DNA of 64,000 nucleotides from Campylobacter sp. MIT 97-5078 (GCF_006864455.1 NZ_QHLK01000002.1:1-64000), one strand, 5' to 3'; shown: positions 25,406 through 34,368, counted from the stretch's first letter. Numbers and translations are program-made. The notes: generated by a model from the sequence alone, not told the origin.

Positions 25406-26534
25406 CTATCCAGCCTATAGTCCCATCTTCAAAAAGTACTTTGATATAATTTTGTCTTTTTGCAAGCACTTCGACTTTTTCATCTTGCTTGCTTGTTCGA
25501 AAATAGGTTGAATTTGCAGTTGGTAAAATTTTAGCATTGGCACCAGATTTTACCACGCCTGTTTGCGTATCTGTATCGATAAAAAAGCTCAATGTAAGCA
25601 CTAAAATAGCAATAGCTAAAGCTATGTATGAGCGTTTAAAGACAAAAAACACAAGACATAAGCCAGCTACGATCCAAAGTCCAAGTTGTTTATAAAAAAC
25701 AAGATCATTATTTTTGGGATTTAAATCGCTTTGCGTGCTTACGCTTTCATCAGCACTTAGCTCAACAGCTATACTTAGTGTCTCAAGCTTTTGAGTGTTG
25801 AGGTTAAAGTATGAAAAATCAAGACTTTTTTTATTTGGCGCAAAAATGGCTGAGTAAAAGGCAATCGAGCTGTTAAAATCGCCCCTGACATTATCTATCC
25901 TTTGTTTGATCAGTGTTTCATCTTTAAGATGAAAATCGTTTAAGTTTGTATTTTCGCCCCAAAGCTCGATAATCATCATTAGATTTTTATCATCAAAATA
26001 GCTTGTTCGCGTGCGTTTTACTGAAAGTTCGTTTGCTACAATTTGTGAATAATTTTTATCAGCATTCACGCGTTTGAAATTTAAAGGTTCTAAAAGTAAG
26101 CTTGAGCGTTGAAAAACTTCTTTATTTCTGCTCAACGCAACTTCTATGCTTTCAAGTTTTGCATTTGAGTTTTGAGCTTCAAAATAAAGCTTTATGTTGT
26201 ATTCATCGCCATTTTTTTGCCATTTTGCTTCTGGATTTAAAAAAATAAGCTCTTTATTTTTATTAAAAGAAAGCTCAAAGTCAAATTCAGTATTTTCAGT
26301 CGTTTTAGCACTGAGTTCTAGGCTAAATACCTCACCTACAAAATATTGTTTTTTATAATCTTTTACACTTAAAACCAAAGAACTTGTTGCTATGTAAGTA
26401 TCTTTGATATTTTCTTTATAATTGTCCATTTCATCGCTTGGAGCTATGCTTTGATAAATTTGCTTTTGTTTATCATCAAGATTGACTGCAAAACTTACAA
26501 AAATAGCAAGGCAGAGTAAAAGGATTTTTTTCAT
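25380..26534 (-). CDS. Periplasmic/membrane protein with C-terminal SH3-like domain (Cj0515-like)
   Basis: About 384 residues from ATG 26534, whose ATGA overlaps the purQ stop. It has an N-terminal signal peptide (KKILLLCLAIFVSFAV), a long predicted beta-rich region, two adjacent membrane helices near residues 285-320 (LWIVAGLCLVFFVF and ALAIAILVLTLSFF), then a bacterial SH3-type end (KVLFEDGTIGWIDEKDL). The layout suggests a cell-envelope protein binding peptidoglycan or protein. The function is unknown, but its order beside purQ and plsC is conserved. Confidence 0.75.
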   Translation of the reverse strand: MKKILLLCLAIFVSFAVNLDDKQKQIYQSIAPSDEMDNYKENIKDTYIATSSLVLSVKDYKKQYFVGEVFSLELSAKTTENTEFDFELSFNKNKELIFLNPEAKWQKNGDEYNIKLYFEAQNSNAKLESIEVALSRNKEVFQRSSLLLEPLNFKRVNADKNYSQIVANELSVKRTRTSYFDDKNLMMIIELWGENTNLNDFHLKDETLIKQRIDNVRGDFNSSIAFYSAIFAPNKKSLDFSYFNLNTQKLETLSIAVELSADESVSTQSDLNPKNNDLVFYKQLGLWIVAGLCLVFFVFKRSYIALAIAILVLTLSFFIDTDTQTGVVKSGANAKILPTANSTYFRTSKQDEKVEVLAKRQNYIKVLFEDGTIGWIDEKDLQEN

Positions 26535-27178
26535 CACATAAAGCCTTTAAACATTTTCAGCCCAACTTCACTTCCAAGCAAGCTTTCACAAGCTCTTTCA
26601 GGGTGGGGCATAAGGGCAAATATACGTTTTTTCTCATCACAAATTCCAGCTATATCATCTCTTGAACCATTTGGATTATCAAGATATTTTAAAAGCACCA
26701 TATCTTTGTCATAAAGGTATCGCAAGGTATCATCATCAGCGTAAAAATTCCCCTCTCCATGTGCGATAGGCAGGCTGATGATCTCATCTTTTTGGAAGTT
26801 TTTTAAAAAAGCATTGTCATTTGAGATGATTTTAAGTTTTTGCATTTTTGAAACAAAGCTCAAGCTTTCATTATGCTTCATCGCTCCTTTTAAAATGCCA
26901 AGTTCAAGTAAAATTTGAAAACCATTGCAAATTCCTAAAACAAAGCCGCCTTTTTGAATATGCTCTTGCAAAGTTTTAATGGCTGGTGAAAACTTCGCAA
27001 TAGCCCCAGACCTTAGATAATCCCCATAAGAAAATCCTCCAGCAAGCACGATTAGATCAGCTTCAAAGTCAGTTTTTTCATGCCAAATGATTTGTGTTTT
27101 TGTGCCAATTTTTTCAAAAGCATAGGCTGTATCATGCTCGCAGTTGGTGCCCGGAAACTGAAGTATAGCTACTCTCAT
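26534..27178 (-). CDS. purQ: Phosphoribosylformylglycinamidine synthase, glutaminase subunit
   Basis: 214 residues with FPGTNCEHDTA at the start, GGFSYGDYLRSGA (about residues 47-59), the nucleophile motif LGICNGFQIL (Cys near 84) and PHPERACE at the C-terminus. It supplies ammonia for FGAM synthesis in the purine pathway with PurS and PurL. It overlaps purS by 4 bases. Confidence 0.96.
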   Translation of the reverse strand: MRVAILQFPGTNCEHDTAYAFEKIGTKTQIIWHEKTDFEADLIVLAGGFSYGDYLRSGAIAKFSPAIKTLQEHIQKGGFVLGICNGFQILLELGILKGAMKHNESLSFVSKMQKLKIISNDNAFLKNFQKDEIISLPIAHGEGNFYADDDTLRYLYDKDMVLLKYLDNPNGSRDDIAGICDEKKRIFALMPHPERACESLLGSEVGLKMFKGFM

Positions 27179-27411
27179 AACACGATCTCATAATCTTCGA
27201 TAACACAATTTACCAAAAGCTCTTCACACATTTTTTTTACTTCTTCTAGAGCTTTTTCTTTATTTGTTTGATTAAGTTCAAGTTTAATTTGCTTAGCGAT
27301 TTTTACCCCACTAACCCCATTAAAGCCTAAGGCGTGCAAAGCTTTTTCAACAGCCTTACCTTGCGGATCTAAAACTCCATTTTTTAAAGATATATTAATG
27401 ATGATTTGCAT
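27175..27411 (-). CDS. purS: Phosphoribosylformylglycinamidine synthase subunit PurS
   Basis: A 78-residue protein of normal PurS size, with NGVLDPQGKAVEKALHALGF and the GVKIAKQI segment typical of the family. It is the small bridging subunit of the three-part FGAM synthase. It sits between purC and purQ in one coupled operon. Confidence 0.94.
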   Translation of the reverse strand: MQIIINISLKNGVLDPQGKAVEKALHALGFNGVSGVKIAKQIKLELNQTNKEKALEEVKKMCEELLVNCVIEDYEIVL

Positions 27412-27419
27412 GATAATTC

Positions 27420-28130
27420 CTAGCTTAAAATTCGTTTTAAAACTTCTTCGTATGCCATTTTGACCTTGCCTAAATCCTGACGGAAACGATCCTTATCAAG
27501 CTTTTCATTTGTCGCTTTATCCCAAAAACGACAGCTATCAGGGCTGATCTCATCAGCTAAAACAAGTTCGCCTTGAGGATTATAACCAAGCTCGATTTTA
27601 AAGTCAATTAAACGCAAGTTTTTGCTATCAAAAAACTCAAGTAAAATGGTATTGATCTTTCTTGCTAGGTCTTTGATCTTTTCTATATCTTTGTCATCAC
27701 GTATTAAATTTAAAAGCTTACAATGCTCATCATTGATAAAAGGATCGCCTAGTGCATCATCTTTTAAGCAAAACTCAACCAAAGCAAAAGCTAATTTTGT
27801 GCCATCTTTTATGCCAAGTCTTTTAGTAAGTGAGCCAGTAGCGACATTACGCACTATGACTTCTATGGGTATGATTTGGCATTTTTGCACGAGTTGTTCG
27901 CTTTCATTTAGGGTCTTGATAAGATGAGTTTTTATGCCTTTGCTTTCTAAGAGCTTAAAAATTTGTGTTGAAATTTGACAATTTAACGCTCCTTTTCCTT
28001 GCTCAGAACCTTTTTTTTCAGCATTAAAAGCGGTAAGATCGTCTTTAAATTCGCTAATCAAAGCATTTTCATCATCTGTTGTGTAAAGCTTTTTACCTTT
28101 TCCTTCATAAAGCAAGGTTCTTTTTTGCAT
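27420..28130 (-). CDS. purC: SAICAR synthase
   Basis: 236 residues with [13 protein letters not shown] at the N-terminus, [12 protein letters not shown] (about residues 92-103), IDFKIELGY and [13 protein letters not shown] near the C-terminus, all standard PurC signatures. It joins CAIR and aspartate in purine synthesis. It ends 8 bases before purS and begins 4 bases after ctpA ends. Confidence 0.96.
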   Translation of the reverse strand: MQKRTLLYEGKGKKLYTTDDENALISEFKDDLTAFNAEKKGSEQGKGALNCQISTQIFKLLESKGIKTHLIKTLNESEQLVQKCQIIPIEVIVRNVATGSLTKRLGIKDGTKLAFALVEFCLKDDALGDPFINDEHCKLLNLIRDDKDIEKIKDLARKINTILLEFFDSKNLRLIDFKIELGYNPQGELVLADEISPDSCRFWDKATNEKLDKDRFRQDLGKVKMAYEEVLKRILS

Positions 28131-28134
28131 GGCT

Positions 28135-29448
28135 TTATCCTTTAATGTTTAAGACTTTTATCGCATCAATGGCTGATTTAAGTTGTGCATCATCATAAAT
28201 TTGAGCTTGAGTGATGATATTTTTATCAGTTTTTGAGTTTGTTTTTTTCTCATTTGGCTGAATTTTTTCAAGTTCACTTTCAAGATGAAGCTTTAAATCA
28301 TTTTCTTTAATGCTAAAATTATTATCGATGACATTGACTTTACCAGCTAGAACCTCGATATCTGGCTTAACACCAACTGCTTGTATAGTACGCCCACTTG
28401 AAAGATAATACCTTGCCACCGTTAGCCTTAAGGCTTGAGTGTTGCTTAGCGGGATAATGCTTTGCACGCTACCTTTGCCAAAGGTGTTTGTGCCGATGAT
28501 AATGGCTCGCTTTAAGTCTTGCAAGGCTCCGCTTACAATCTCGCTTGCGCTTGCACTACCTTCATTGACAAGCACAACCAAAGGCACATCAGTAACCTTT
28601 TGTCTTGGATCGGCTGGGTATTCTTTATTGTCAGCTTCATTTTTGCCTTTTTGTGAGACGATCACGCCTTTATCAACAAATAAATTTGTAAGTCCAACAG
28701 CTTGATCTAAAAGCCCGCCCGGGTTATTTCTAAGATCAAGAACTATGCCTTTGATTTTTGGATTTTTTTGGATTTGCTTTTTGGCTTCTTCGCTGACTTT
28801 TTTATCAAAACTTGTTACTCTAAGATAGAGTATGTCCTCGTTTTCAATAAGCTTTGAATACACGCTTTCTATTTTAATAATCTCTCTTGTAAGCTTTATG
28901 TCAAAAGGCTTTTCGCTACCTTTTCGGTAAATAGTAATATTAATTGTGCTTTTTGGCTTACCTCGCATCTTATCAACGGCGTCATTAAGGCTCATTCCCA
29001 AAGTTGCTTCGCCATCTATCCTTAAAATCACATCGCCAGCCTTTATACCAGCTCTATCAGCTGGTGTGCCTTCAATCGGTGCGATAACGCTTAAAGCTCC
29101 ATCTTTCATACCCACGCTTATACCAAGTCCGCCAAATTCACCACTTGTTTGAATTTTTAAGTCTTGAAATTCCTTTTCGTTGAGAAAAGAAGAGTGTGCA
29201 TCAAGATTAGAAAGCAAACCAGAAAGAGACTTATCGATCAAATCGCTGACATTTTCATCATCAACATAGTATTGCTCAACTATGGCAAGGGTTTTTGTGT
29301 ATTTTTCCAAAGCATCAAGGCGTTTTTGCACTTGATCTTTGTTATAAGACTCGTTTGGCTTTGCATTAGCTTGACTTATAAGAAAAAAACAAATCAACAA
29401 AGTACTTGTAAAACCTAATATATTCATCAAAATTGCTTTAATTTTCAA
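28135..29448 (-). CDS. ctpA: C-terminal processing protease, S41 family
   Basis: 437 residues with an N-terminal signal/anchor ([18 protein letters not shown]). A PDZ domain begins at [12 protein letters not shown] (about residues 104-115) and includes [16 protein letters not shown]. The catalytic Ser is in [13 protein letters not shown] (about 298-310) and the Lys in NTFGKGSVQ. It is a periplasmic serine protease with a Ser/Lys dyad. Synteny with Cj0511 is kept. It is the first gene of the ctpA-purC-purS-purQ-plsC run. Confidence 0.94.
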   Translation of the reverse strand: MKIKAILMNILGFTSTLLICFFLISQANAKPNESYNKDQVQKRLDALEKYTKTLAIVEQYYVDDENVSDLIDKSLSGLLSNLDAHSSFLNEKEFQDLKIQTSGEFGGLGISVGMKDGALSVIAPIEGTPADRAGIKAGDVILRIDGEATLGMSLNDAVDKMRGKPKSTINITIYRKGSEKPFDIKLTREIIKIESVYSKLIENEDILYLRVTSFDKKVSEEAKKQIQKNPKIKGIVLDLRNNPGGLLDQAVGLTNLFVDKGVIVSQKGKNEADNKEYPADPRQKVTDVPLVVLVNEGSASASEIVSGALQDLKRAIIIGTNTFGKGSVQSIIPLSNTQALRLTVARYYLSSGRTIQAVGVKPDIEVLAGKVNVIDNNFSIKENDLKLHLESELEKIQPNEKKTNSKTDKNIITQAQIYDDAQLKSAIDAIKVLNIKG

Positions 29449-29544
29449 AATAAACTCCCATTTTTCTTAAAATTTAGAAGCTTTATTTTAGTCAATTTTT
29501 TTTAAAAAATCGTAAATATCTTTAAAAAGAATGCGATTTTAGGC

Positions 29545-29550
29545 TAAAAT
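29545..29550 (+). promoter_or_regulatory. -10 box TAAAAT of CsoR-like gene
   Basis: TAAAAT in the context TTTTAGGCTAAAATAC, 38 bases before the ATG at 29588. The repressor's own operator may overlap it; no clear palindrome was found. Confidence 0.4.
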
Positions 29551-29587
29551 ACTTTAAAAACTTTTAAATTTTTTAAGGATAAACATA

Positions 29588-29860
29588 ATGCACACTCATT
29601 CTAAAGGGCATGATAGGGCGATGATCAATCGCTTAAGCAAGAGTATAGGACATTTAGAGAGCATTAAAAAGATGATAGAAAATGGCAAGGATTGCTCTGA
29701 AGTGCTTATACAACTTGCCGCAGTAAGAGGCGAGATTAACAATACCGGCAAAGCTATCTTAAAAGAACACCTAAGTCACTGCATAATCCACGCCATAGAA
29801 GAAGGTGATATGAGGCGAGTCGAAGAGCTTGAAAAAGCGATTGATAGTTTTGTGAAGTGA
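29588..29860 (+). CDS. CsoR/RcnR-family metal- or formaldehyde-sensing repressor (Cj0510-like)
   Basis: A 90-residue all-helical protein. Cys36, His61 and Cys65 reproduce the C-H-C triad by which CsoR binds Cu(I), and an extra His/Asp-rich N-terminus (MHTHSKGHD) resembles RcnR/FrmR-type sensors. The basic helix segment RLSKSIGHLESIKKMIENG fits the family. Its target is unknown; no efflux or formaldehyde gene lies next to it. Orientation is opposite to ctpA. Confidence 0.85.
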   Translation: MHTHSKGHDRAMINRLSKSIGHLESIKKMIENGKDCSEVLIQLAAVRGEINNTGKAILKEHLSHCIIHAIEEGDMRRVEELEKAIDSFVK

Positions 29861-29875
29861 GGATTAAAAAAAAAT

Positions 29876-29887
29876 GGGGGGGGGGGG
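29876..29887. repeat. Orphan G12 tract downstream of CsoR-like gene
   Basis: Twelve G just after the repressor stop codon. The only frame that enters it starts at ATG 29874 and ends after 14-21 codons at any length, so no real gene is controlled in cis as coding sequence. On -, a 27-residue ORF (29904-29987, starting MRVKNYNLSLSLRLHY) ends shortly before it. It is probably a relic of a contingency gene. Confidence 0.85.
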
Positions 29888-30032
29888 TTGGAGGTATAGA
29901 TTTTTACGCTTTGGCTTTATTTGAATGCTTTTTATTTCGGTAGTGAAGTCTTAAACTCAAGCTTAAATTATAGTTTTTTACTCTCATCGGTAAAAATAAG
30001 TGAGAAGTGCCCTTCCCACTTATTTTGTCTAT

Positions 30033-30890
30033 TTATTTGTTCAAATTTGTTTTTAATATTTTAGACAAGTCTTTAAAAAAGAAAGTAAAAAGCCCACCTT
30101 TATAGCGTCTATTGTATCGTTTTAAGAAAACCTTGCCTACTTCTTGACAAAGTTCAGGTTTGAAGCTTTGTTCGTGTAATTTATCTCTTTCTCGAAAAAT
30201 TTCGAAGTGCCTTCCATGCAAATAATCCATAAAAATATTTATTCCTATAGCATTTCTAAAGGGATGGATAATTTCACCACAATTGCTCCAAAACAATAAA
30301 TCAGCCTCATTACAATATCTAGCATCCATAATACCAAGTCGAAAAGGACTTGTCGCACAAAACATAAATTTATCAGGTAACTTTACATGTTTTAGCTCTT
30401 CATTATTTTGATAAAGATCAAGATAAAATTTTATTTTTAAATCACTTAAAAAGAATAAATCAGGTCTTGTCGTAAGATAAAAATCATATTTGAAATTTTC
30501 CTTAGCTTCATATTTAGCTCTAAGCTCATGCACTTTTGATCGGCTTATAGAGGCTCCATAAACCCCATTTTCTAGATGTTCTACAAGGTGAGCTTTGGGT
30601 TTGTAAATTTTTAAAAATTGTTGCGTATCTGTAGATTTGTTGATAAGTTCGCTATAAGACTCGCTTCCATTTGGTGAATGCCATGCTCCTTTAGGATCAG
30701 CACAGAGTTTATCCCAAGTATGTATAAAAATATCAATTTCAAAACCATCATCTTGATTTGGTTTAACTAAGTGTTTAAAAAAGCTTTTATGGGTTTGTTC
30801 AAAAGTTCTTAAATGTCCAGTAAGATGAATAGCAAGCTTTTTATAAAGCCCCCCCCCCCTCCTCTTGCTAGTAAGGTGATTTTCAAGCAT
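30033..30890 (-). CDS. Putative capsule glycosyltransferase-like protein, phase-variable, ON
   Basis: 285 residues. The start MLENHLTSKRRGGGLYKK runs through a G11 tract (30849-30859 as C) in frame, so the gene is readable. The conserved-looking core begins AIHLTGHLRTFEQTHKSF and includes FDIFIHTWD-like IDIFIHTWDKL and YDFYLTTRPDLFF, resembling uncharacterised polysaccharide-locus transferases. No signal or membrane segment. The ATG follows AAAAAGGACTTCAT, with its own TATAAT upstream. The exact sugar is unknown, and the glycosyltransferase call rests on context and on the DxD-like polar motifs. Confidence 0.55.
   Translation of the reverse strand: MLENHLTSKRRGGGLYKKLAIHLTGHLRTFEQTHKSFFKHLVKPNQDDGFEIDIFIHTWDKLCADPKGAWHSPNGSESYSELINKSTDTQQFLKIYKPKAHLVEHLENGVYGASISRSKVHELRAKYEAKENFKYDFYLTTRPDLFFLSDLKIKFYLDLYQNNEELKHVKLPDKFMFCATSPFRLGIMDARYCNEADLLFWSNCGEIIHPFRNAIGINIFMDYLHGRHFEIFRERDKLHEQSFKPELCQEVGKVFLKRYNRRYKGGLFTFFFKDLSKILKTNLNK
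30849..30859 (-). repeat. G11 contingency tract (C on +) of the putative glycosyltransferase
   Basis: Eleven G on the coding strand within codons 11-15. The present length keeps the frame open. Confidence 0.93.
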
Positions 30891-30925
30891 ATGAAGTCCT
30901 TTTTATTTTTTAAAAAATCTTTGAT

Positions 30926-30931
30926 ATTATA
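30926..30931 (-). promoter_or_regulatory. -10 box TATAAT of module 3
   Basis: ATTATA on +, read TATAAT on -, about 36 bases before the ATG at 30890 and overlapping the stop region of the nucleotidyltransferase gene. Confidence 0.5.
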
Positions 30932-30933
30932 GC

Positions 30934-31662
30934 TTATTTTTTATATTTTGCTACAAAAGCTTGCAAGTCCTCAGGTGTGCCTATACCATGCATTTGCGTA
31001 GCTTTTATGTTATAAATGCCTATTTTAAGATTATCTTTAATCATATAATTATAAGTTGGGCAGGTGTAAAATTCTTTATTTACCCTATCATTTCTTGCTA
31101 TCATGTCAATTGCAGCATCGACAAAAAATTTACCATTGCTAAAAAGATAAATTCCAACCGTAGCAAAGCTAGAAATGGCTTCTTTTTCTTTAACTTCAAT
31201 GACAAGATCGTCCTTTAATTTTGCAAAAGACCATTTTGGATTTTTTTCTTCATCGATGAAAGTTAGTATCGAGCCATCAAGTTTTCTTTTAAAACAATCA
31301 TCTATAAAATCAGCTATATCAAGATCTGCGATTTGATCTGAATTAGCCACAAGTAAAGGCGTATCGTTATTAATAAGCTTTCTTGCATAAAGTATGGTGC
31401 AAACTGTGCCTTCAGTAAGTGCGTTTATGCCGATAAACTCAGCATTAAAATCCTTTTTTATACTTTGAACAAGTTCTTTTTCTTTTTCTAAATGTTCATT
31501 TCGTGCTATAAGTATAAATTTAGCTTGTTTATAAGCAAGATTTTCAAGCACACGCACTATCATGGGCTTGCCTAAAACATCGATAAAGGGCTTTGGCTTT
31601 GTAAAACCAGATTTAGCAAAACGGCTTCCAAGCCCAGCCATAGGTATGAGTATATTAATCAT
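30934..31662 (-). CDS. Nucleotidyltransferase (NTP-transferase fold), capsule cassette
   Basis: 242 residues. N-terminal ILIPMAGLGSRFAKSGFTKPKPFIDV is the nucleotide-binding signature with the catalytic Lys; LLVANSDQI (about residue 104) gives the metal-binding Asp. The C-terminal IKATQMHGIGTPEDLQAF is typical of sugar-phosphate or small-alcohol-phosphate nucleotidyltransferases. Related to the proteins at 32248 and 34388. It overlaps the cupin gene by 8 bases. The substrate is unknown. Confidence 0.75.
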   Translation of the reverse strand: MINILIPMAGLGSRFAKSGFTKPKPFIDVLGKPMIVRVLENLAYKQAKFILIARNEHLEKEKELVQSIKKDFNAEFIGINALTEGTVCTILYARKLINNDTPLLVANSDQIADLDIADFIDDCFKRKLDGSILTFIDEEKNPKWSFAKLKDDLVIEVKEKEAISSFATVGIYLFSNGKFFVDAAIDMIARNDRVNKEFYTCPTYNYMIKDNLKIGIYNIKATQMHGIGTPEDLQAFVAKYKK

Positions 31663-31987
31663 TGCTTTGTCCTAAGTATTTATCATCTTTTGCAGCAGGG
31701 AGCTTAACAACAACATTTATGCTGTCTTCAAGTGCTTCAAAGTCTGTGCTTTCATTTGGTTTTATAAGCACTATATCGCCTTTTTCATAGACAGTGCCAT
31801 TCATTTTAACTTTGCCTGAGATGATGGCGGTAAGTTCTGTAGCAACTTTGTGAAAATGCCTTTGTTCGCATTTACCTTTTTTATAGCTTTTTATACCAAC
31901 TTCCACACTTTCACTTTTAAAAGCACAAGGAGAAAAATTCCCAACAAACCAACCTCTAATCATATCTTCAAGCTTAAATTTTTGCAT
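31655..31987 (-). CDS. Small cupin-domain protein
   Basis: The start MQKFKLEDMIRGWFVGN at 31987 has AAAAAGGACAAAA before it; the longer ATG at 32041 lacks one. 110 residues forming one cupin barrel: RHFHKVATE carries the metal-binding His/Glu set and VYEKGDIVLIKP the second cupin motif. It may be a sugar isomerase/epimerase or a sensor; the sequence alone does not tell. Translationally coupled to the next nucleotidyltransferase. Confidence 0.65.
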   Translation of the reverse strand: MQKFKLEDMIRGWFVGNFSPCAFKSESVEVGIKSYKKGKCEQRHFHKVATELTAIISGKVKMNGTVYEKGDIVLIKPNESTDFEALEDSINVVVKLPAAKDDKYLGQSND

Positions 31988-32087
31988 TTTTGTCCTTTTT
32001 TTATAAAAGATGAAATCAAAATTATTCATCAGTTTTTTCAATCATCATTTCATTCCATACAAATACGATCTTAGCTCTTTTGTCTTA

Positions 32088-32255
32088 TCATTGTGCCAAG
32101 TAAAGTGAATTTATAGCTTTTAGGCAAGCATTTTTACCTTCTAGGTGCTTAACGGCTGGATCTTCTAAGATAAATTGTTCATCAACTAAGCTCGCAATAG
32201 TATTTAAATTTTTTTCATTAAAGGCTTTTATATAGCTTTTTGTAAGTTCAAGCAT
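32088..32255 (-). pseudogene. Truncated NTF2/SnoaL-like small protein
   Basis: The ATG at 32255 has AAAGGATAAAAA before it and overlaps the upstream gene's stop. It encodes 55 residues starting MLELTKSYIKAFNEKNLNTI and containing FILEDPAVKHLEGK, the fold entry of NTF2-like (SnoaL) proteins, which are usually 100-130 residues. Two stops in a row end it (TGATAA), after which the same frame reads on for about 22 codons to 32019, so the gene is probably broken by point mutation or deletion. Confidence 0.55.
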
Positions 32256-32973
32256 TTTTTATCCTTTCATATTCTGTAATTTTAGTTGGGCTGTAAAAGG
32301 TGTGAAATTCGTTTTTTTCAAGTTTTAAGGCTTTGATTTTTGCGTTATTTAGTATAAGTTCGTTTAGACAAGGAGCGATAAAATATCTGCCTTCAAAATT
32401 GACATCTTTTTTAATCATCTTTTCACTTGCTCTCATAAAATAACTTCCCTTAGCAAAATAATAAAACCCAGCCACAGCATTTTTGCTTCTTGGTTGTTTT
32501 TCAAAGGCTTCTAAAACTTGATCTTGTGCGTTAAGTTTTACATAAGCAAAACGAGGGTGAATAGATTCAAAAACGACCACTCCAGCATCAAAGTCCTTAA
32601 AATAATCAAGCAAAAGTGAAAGATTTTTTTCTATGATTTGATCAGCATTTGAAATGATTAAAGGTTCATCATTATCTATAAACTCAGTTGCAAGCATCAC
32701 ACTGCATGCCATGCCTTGAGTTTCTTTTTTCACACTGATAAATTCGCATTTGCATTCAAGCAAAACGCGTATAGCCTCATCAAGATGAAAACGTTTGATA
32801 TATTCTTCTTTAAGTATAAAAATAAAACGTTTATTTTCAATACCTTTGAAATTCTCAATAAAATGCTCTATCATAGTTTTGCCACAAATTTCAGCAAAAG
32901 GCTTTGGAAAAGATGCCCCGCTCTCATCAAAAAATTCACTTTTTCCAGCAATAGGCACGACTATATTGATCAT
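32248..32973 (-). CDS. Nucleotidyltransferase (NTP-transferase fold), capsule cassette
   Basis: 241 residues. The N-terminus MINIVVPIAGKSEFFDESGA replaces the usual GxGxRF by KSEFF, while FPKPFAEICGKTMIEHF keeps the catalytic Lys, and LIISNADQIIE the metal Asp. The unusual loop may mean a changed nucleotide or a different substrate. It overlaps the HAD gene upstream (ATGA-type) and the NTF2-like remnant downstream. Confidence 0.72.
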   Translation of the reverse strand: MINIVVPIAGKSEFFDESGASFPKPFAEICGKTMIEHFIENFKGIENKRFIFILKEEYIKRFHLDEAIRVLLECKCEFISVKKETQGMACSVMLATEFIDNDEPLIISNADQIIEKNLSLLLDYFKDFDAGVVVFESIHPRFAYVKLNAQDQVLEAFEKQPRSKNAVAGFYYFAKGSYFMRASEKMIKKDVNFEGRYFIAPCLNELILNNAKIKALKLEKNEFHTFYSPTKITEYERIKNA

Positions 32974-33599
32974 CTTTGTTCCTCATAATGCTTGATATGC
33001 TTTTTGATATTTGCGTAATTGACCTCGCTTACTTGCTCTACTATCATCACATTTGCCCCACTTGCTCGTGCTGCCTTAATGCCGTTTTCATTGTCTTCAA
33101 CGATGAGACATTCATGAGGCTTTAAATTCAAGCGTTTGATAGCTTTTTTATACATTTCAGGATCAGGCTTGCCATTTTTTACATCTTCATTTGAGATATA
33201 AAAACCAAAATACTCGCTTAAAGCCGCTTTTTGCATCATCATTTCTATGGTATTTCTTATAGAATTTGAACACACGGCCATTTTATAGCCTTCATTTTTA
33301 AGCCTTGAGAGTGCAAATTCGTGATAAAATCTTGGTTTACATGAGCTATAAACGATTTGCATGGTATATTCTTGTTTCATTTCGTTGATAAATTTATGTA
33401 AGCCTTGAGGAAGTGAGCCTTCTAGTGAGAGTAGTTCTAATTTCTTACGCGTAGGCAAACCATCAAATACACTTAAATGATCATATCTGCTAATTTCAAG
33501 TCCAAAAAGCTTTAAAGCTTTATTTAGAGCTTCAAAATGCCAGTCTTTAGCTTCTATTAAAACCCCATCCATATCAAAGATAATAGCCTTAATTTTCAT
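32970..33599 (-). CDS. HAD-superfamily phosphatase (beta-phosphoglucomutase-like)
   Basis: 209 residues from ATG 33599, 7 bases after GGGAG. FDMDGVLIEAKDWH (about residues 8-21) is HAD motif I with the nucleophile Asp and acid/base Asp, VCSNSIRNT is motif II, and NGKPDPEMYKKA with IVEDNENGIKAA are motifs III and IV. It probably removes or moves a phosphate on a capsule precursor. Overlaps the GDPD-like gene by 11 bases. Confidence 0.8.
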   Translation of the reverse strand: MKIKAIIFDMDGVLIEAKDWHFEALNKALKLFGLEISRYDHLSVFDGLPTRKKLELLSLEGSLPQGLHKFINEMKQEYTMQIVYSSCKPRFYHEFALSRLKNEGYKMAVCSNSIRNTIEMMMQKAALSEYFGFYISNEDVKNGKPDPEMYKKAIKRLNLKPHECLIVEDNENGIKAARASGANVMIVEQVSEVNYANIKKHIKHYEEQR

Positions 33600-34224
33600 C
33601 AAAAAACTCCCTTGCCTCTAAGATATGGTCGGTGCAAAGCATTAATTTATCGCTTTTTAATTCTTTGGCTATGAGTTTGTATTCTTGCCAGCTTTGCAAA
33701 TACTCTCTTTGGTGTAAATCAGGTGAAACTATACATACAAATTTATTCTTTGCTAAATGCTCTTGGATAATGTTTTTATTTATCCAGTGTGAATGAAACT
33801 CATCAAGCCAAATTCCACAAGCTAACTCATAAAAACTAGGCTCTTTTTCGTATTCACTTTGTCTTGTAAAGCTTTTTATACCAGCTTTTAAATACATTAA
33901 AGCATCAGGCACGCTCATATCAAAGACAAAATAATTTTTGATATTGTAATGTTCCAAAAGAGTTTTTAAAGAACTTTGAAGTCCATCAGCTTTGATATTA
34001 AGTGCTAAAAATAAATGAGGATTTATACTTGTGTAAAGTTTTAAAAAGTCTTCAAGCTTTAAGCATCCAGCATGAGCTATATCATGAGAGATTACAAGCT
34101 CGCCTTTAAAATCCCTTATATCAGTTTCAGTACCAAAGCCTAGTTTAAAGCTTTTTTCAAAGCTAGAAAAGCTATTTTTTTCGTCTTTATTGTGCCATAA
34201 ACCACGATGAGAAAGCAAGATCAT
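33589..34224 (-). CDS. Glycerophosphodiester phosphodiesterase-like protein
   Basis: 211 residues from ATG 34224 (MILLSHRGLWHN), with AAAAGG 6 bases upstream. LSHRGLWHNKDEKNSFSSFE, TETDIRDFKGELVISHD and FLALNIKADG are the His/Glu/Asp sites of GDPD enzymes. There is no signal peptide, so it acts in the cytoplasm. In a capsule cassette it may hydrolyse or transfer a glycerophospho group. A tract-containing leader ORF (34282-34341, currently closed early) precedes it; the in-frame version of that leader would stop one base before this ATG. Confidence 0.72.
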   Translation of the reverse strand: MILLSHRGLWHNKDEKNSFSSFEKSFKLGFGTETDIRDFKGELVISHDIAHAGCLKLEDFLKLYTSINPHLFLALNIKADGLQSSLKTLLEHYNIKNYFVFDMSVPDALMYLKAGIKSFTRQSEYEKEPSFYELACGIWLDEFHSHWINKNIIQEHLAKNKFVCIVSPDLHQREYLQSWQEYKLIAKELKSDKLMLCTDHILEAREFFDEN

Positions 34225-34281
34225 TTTAAGCCTTTTCAAAGCTTAAAATAGCAAGAAAAGCAGAAGAAAAAGGCTTAAGAG

Positions 34282-34341
34282 CTAATAAAGCTCCCCCCCC
34301 CCCCTCGTCGCTATATCGTGATATTTTGTTTTTAGATTCAT
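34282..34341 (-). CDS. Phase-variable leader ORF of module 2, currently prematurely terminated
   Basis: ATG 34341 (MNLKTKYHDIATRGGG) follows AAAAGGCTAAAA. The G12 tract (34293-34304) makes it stop after 19 codons. With 13 G (or 10) it would continue ALLALKPFSSAFLAIL... and end at a TAA one base before the GDPD-like ATG at 34224. That geometry would couple leader translation to the enzyme genes. Confidence 0.5.
   Translation of the reverse strand: MNLKTKYHDIATRGGGELY
34293..34304 (-). repeat. G12 contingency tract (C on +) in module-2 leader
   Basis: Twelve G on the - strand. 13 or 10 would open the leader frame to the next gene. Confidence 0.93.
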
Positions 34342-34368
34342 TTTTAGCCTTTTAAAAAACAAGTCTTT

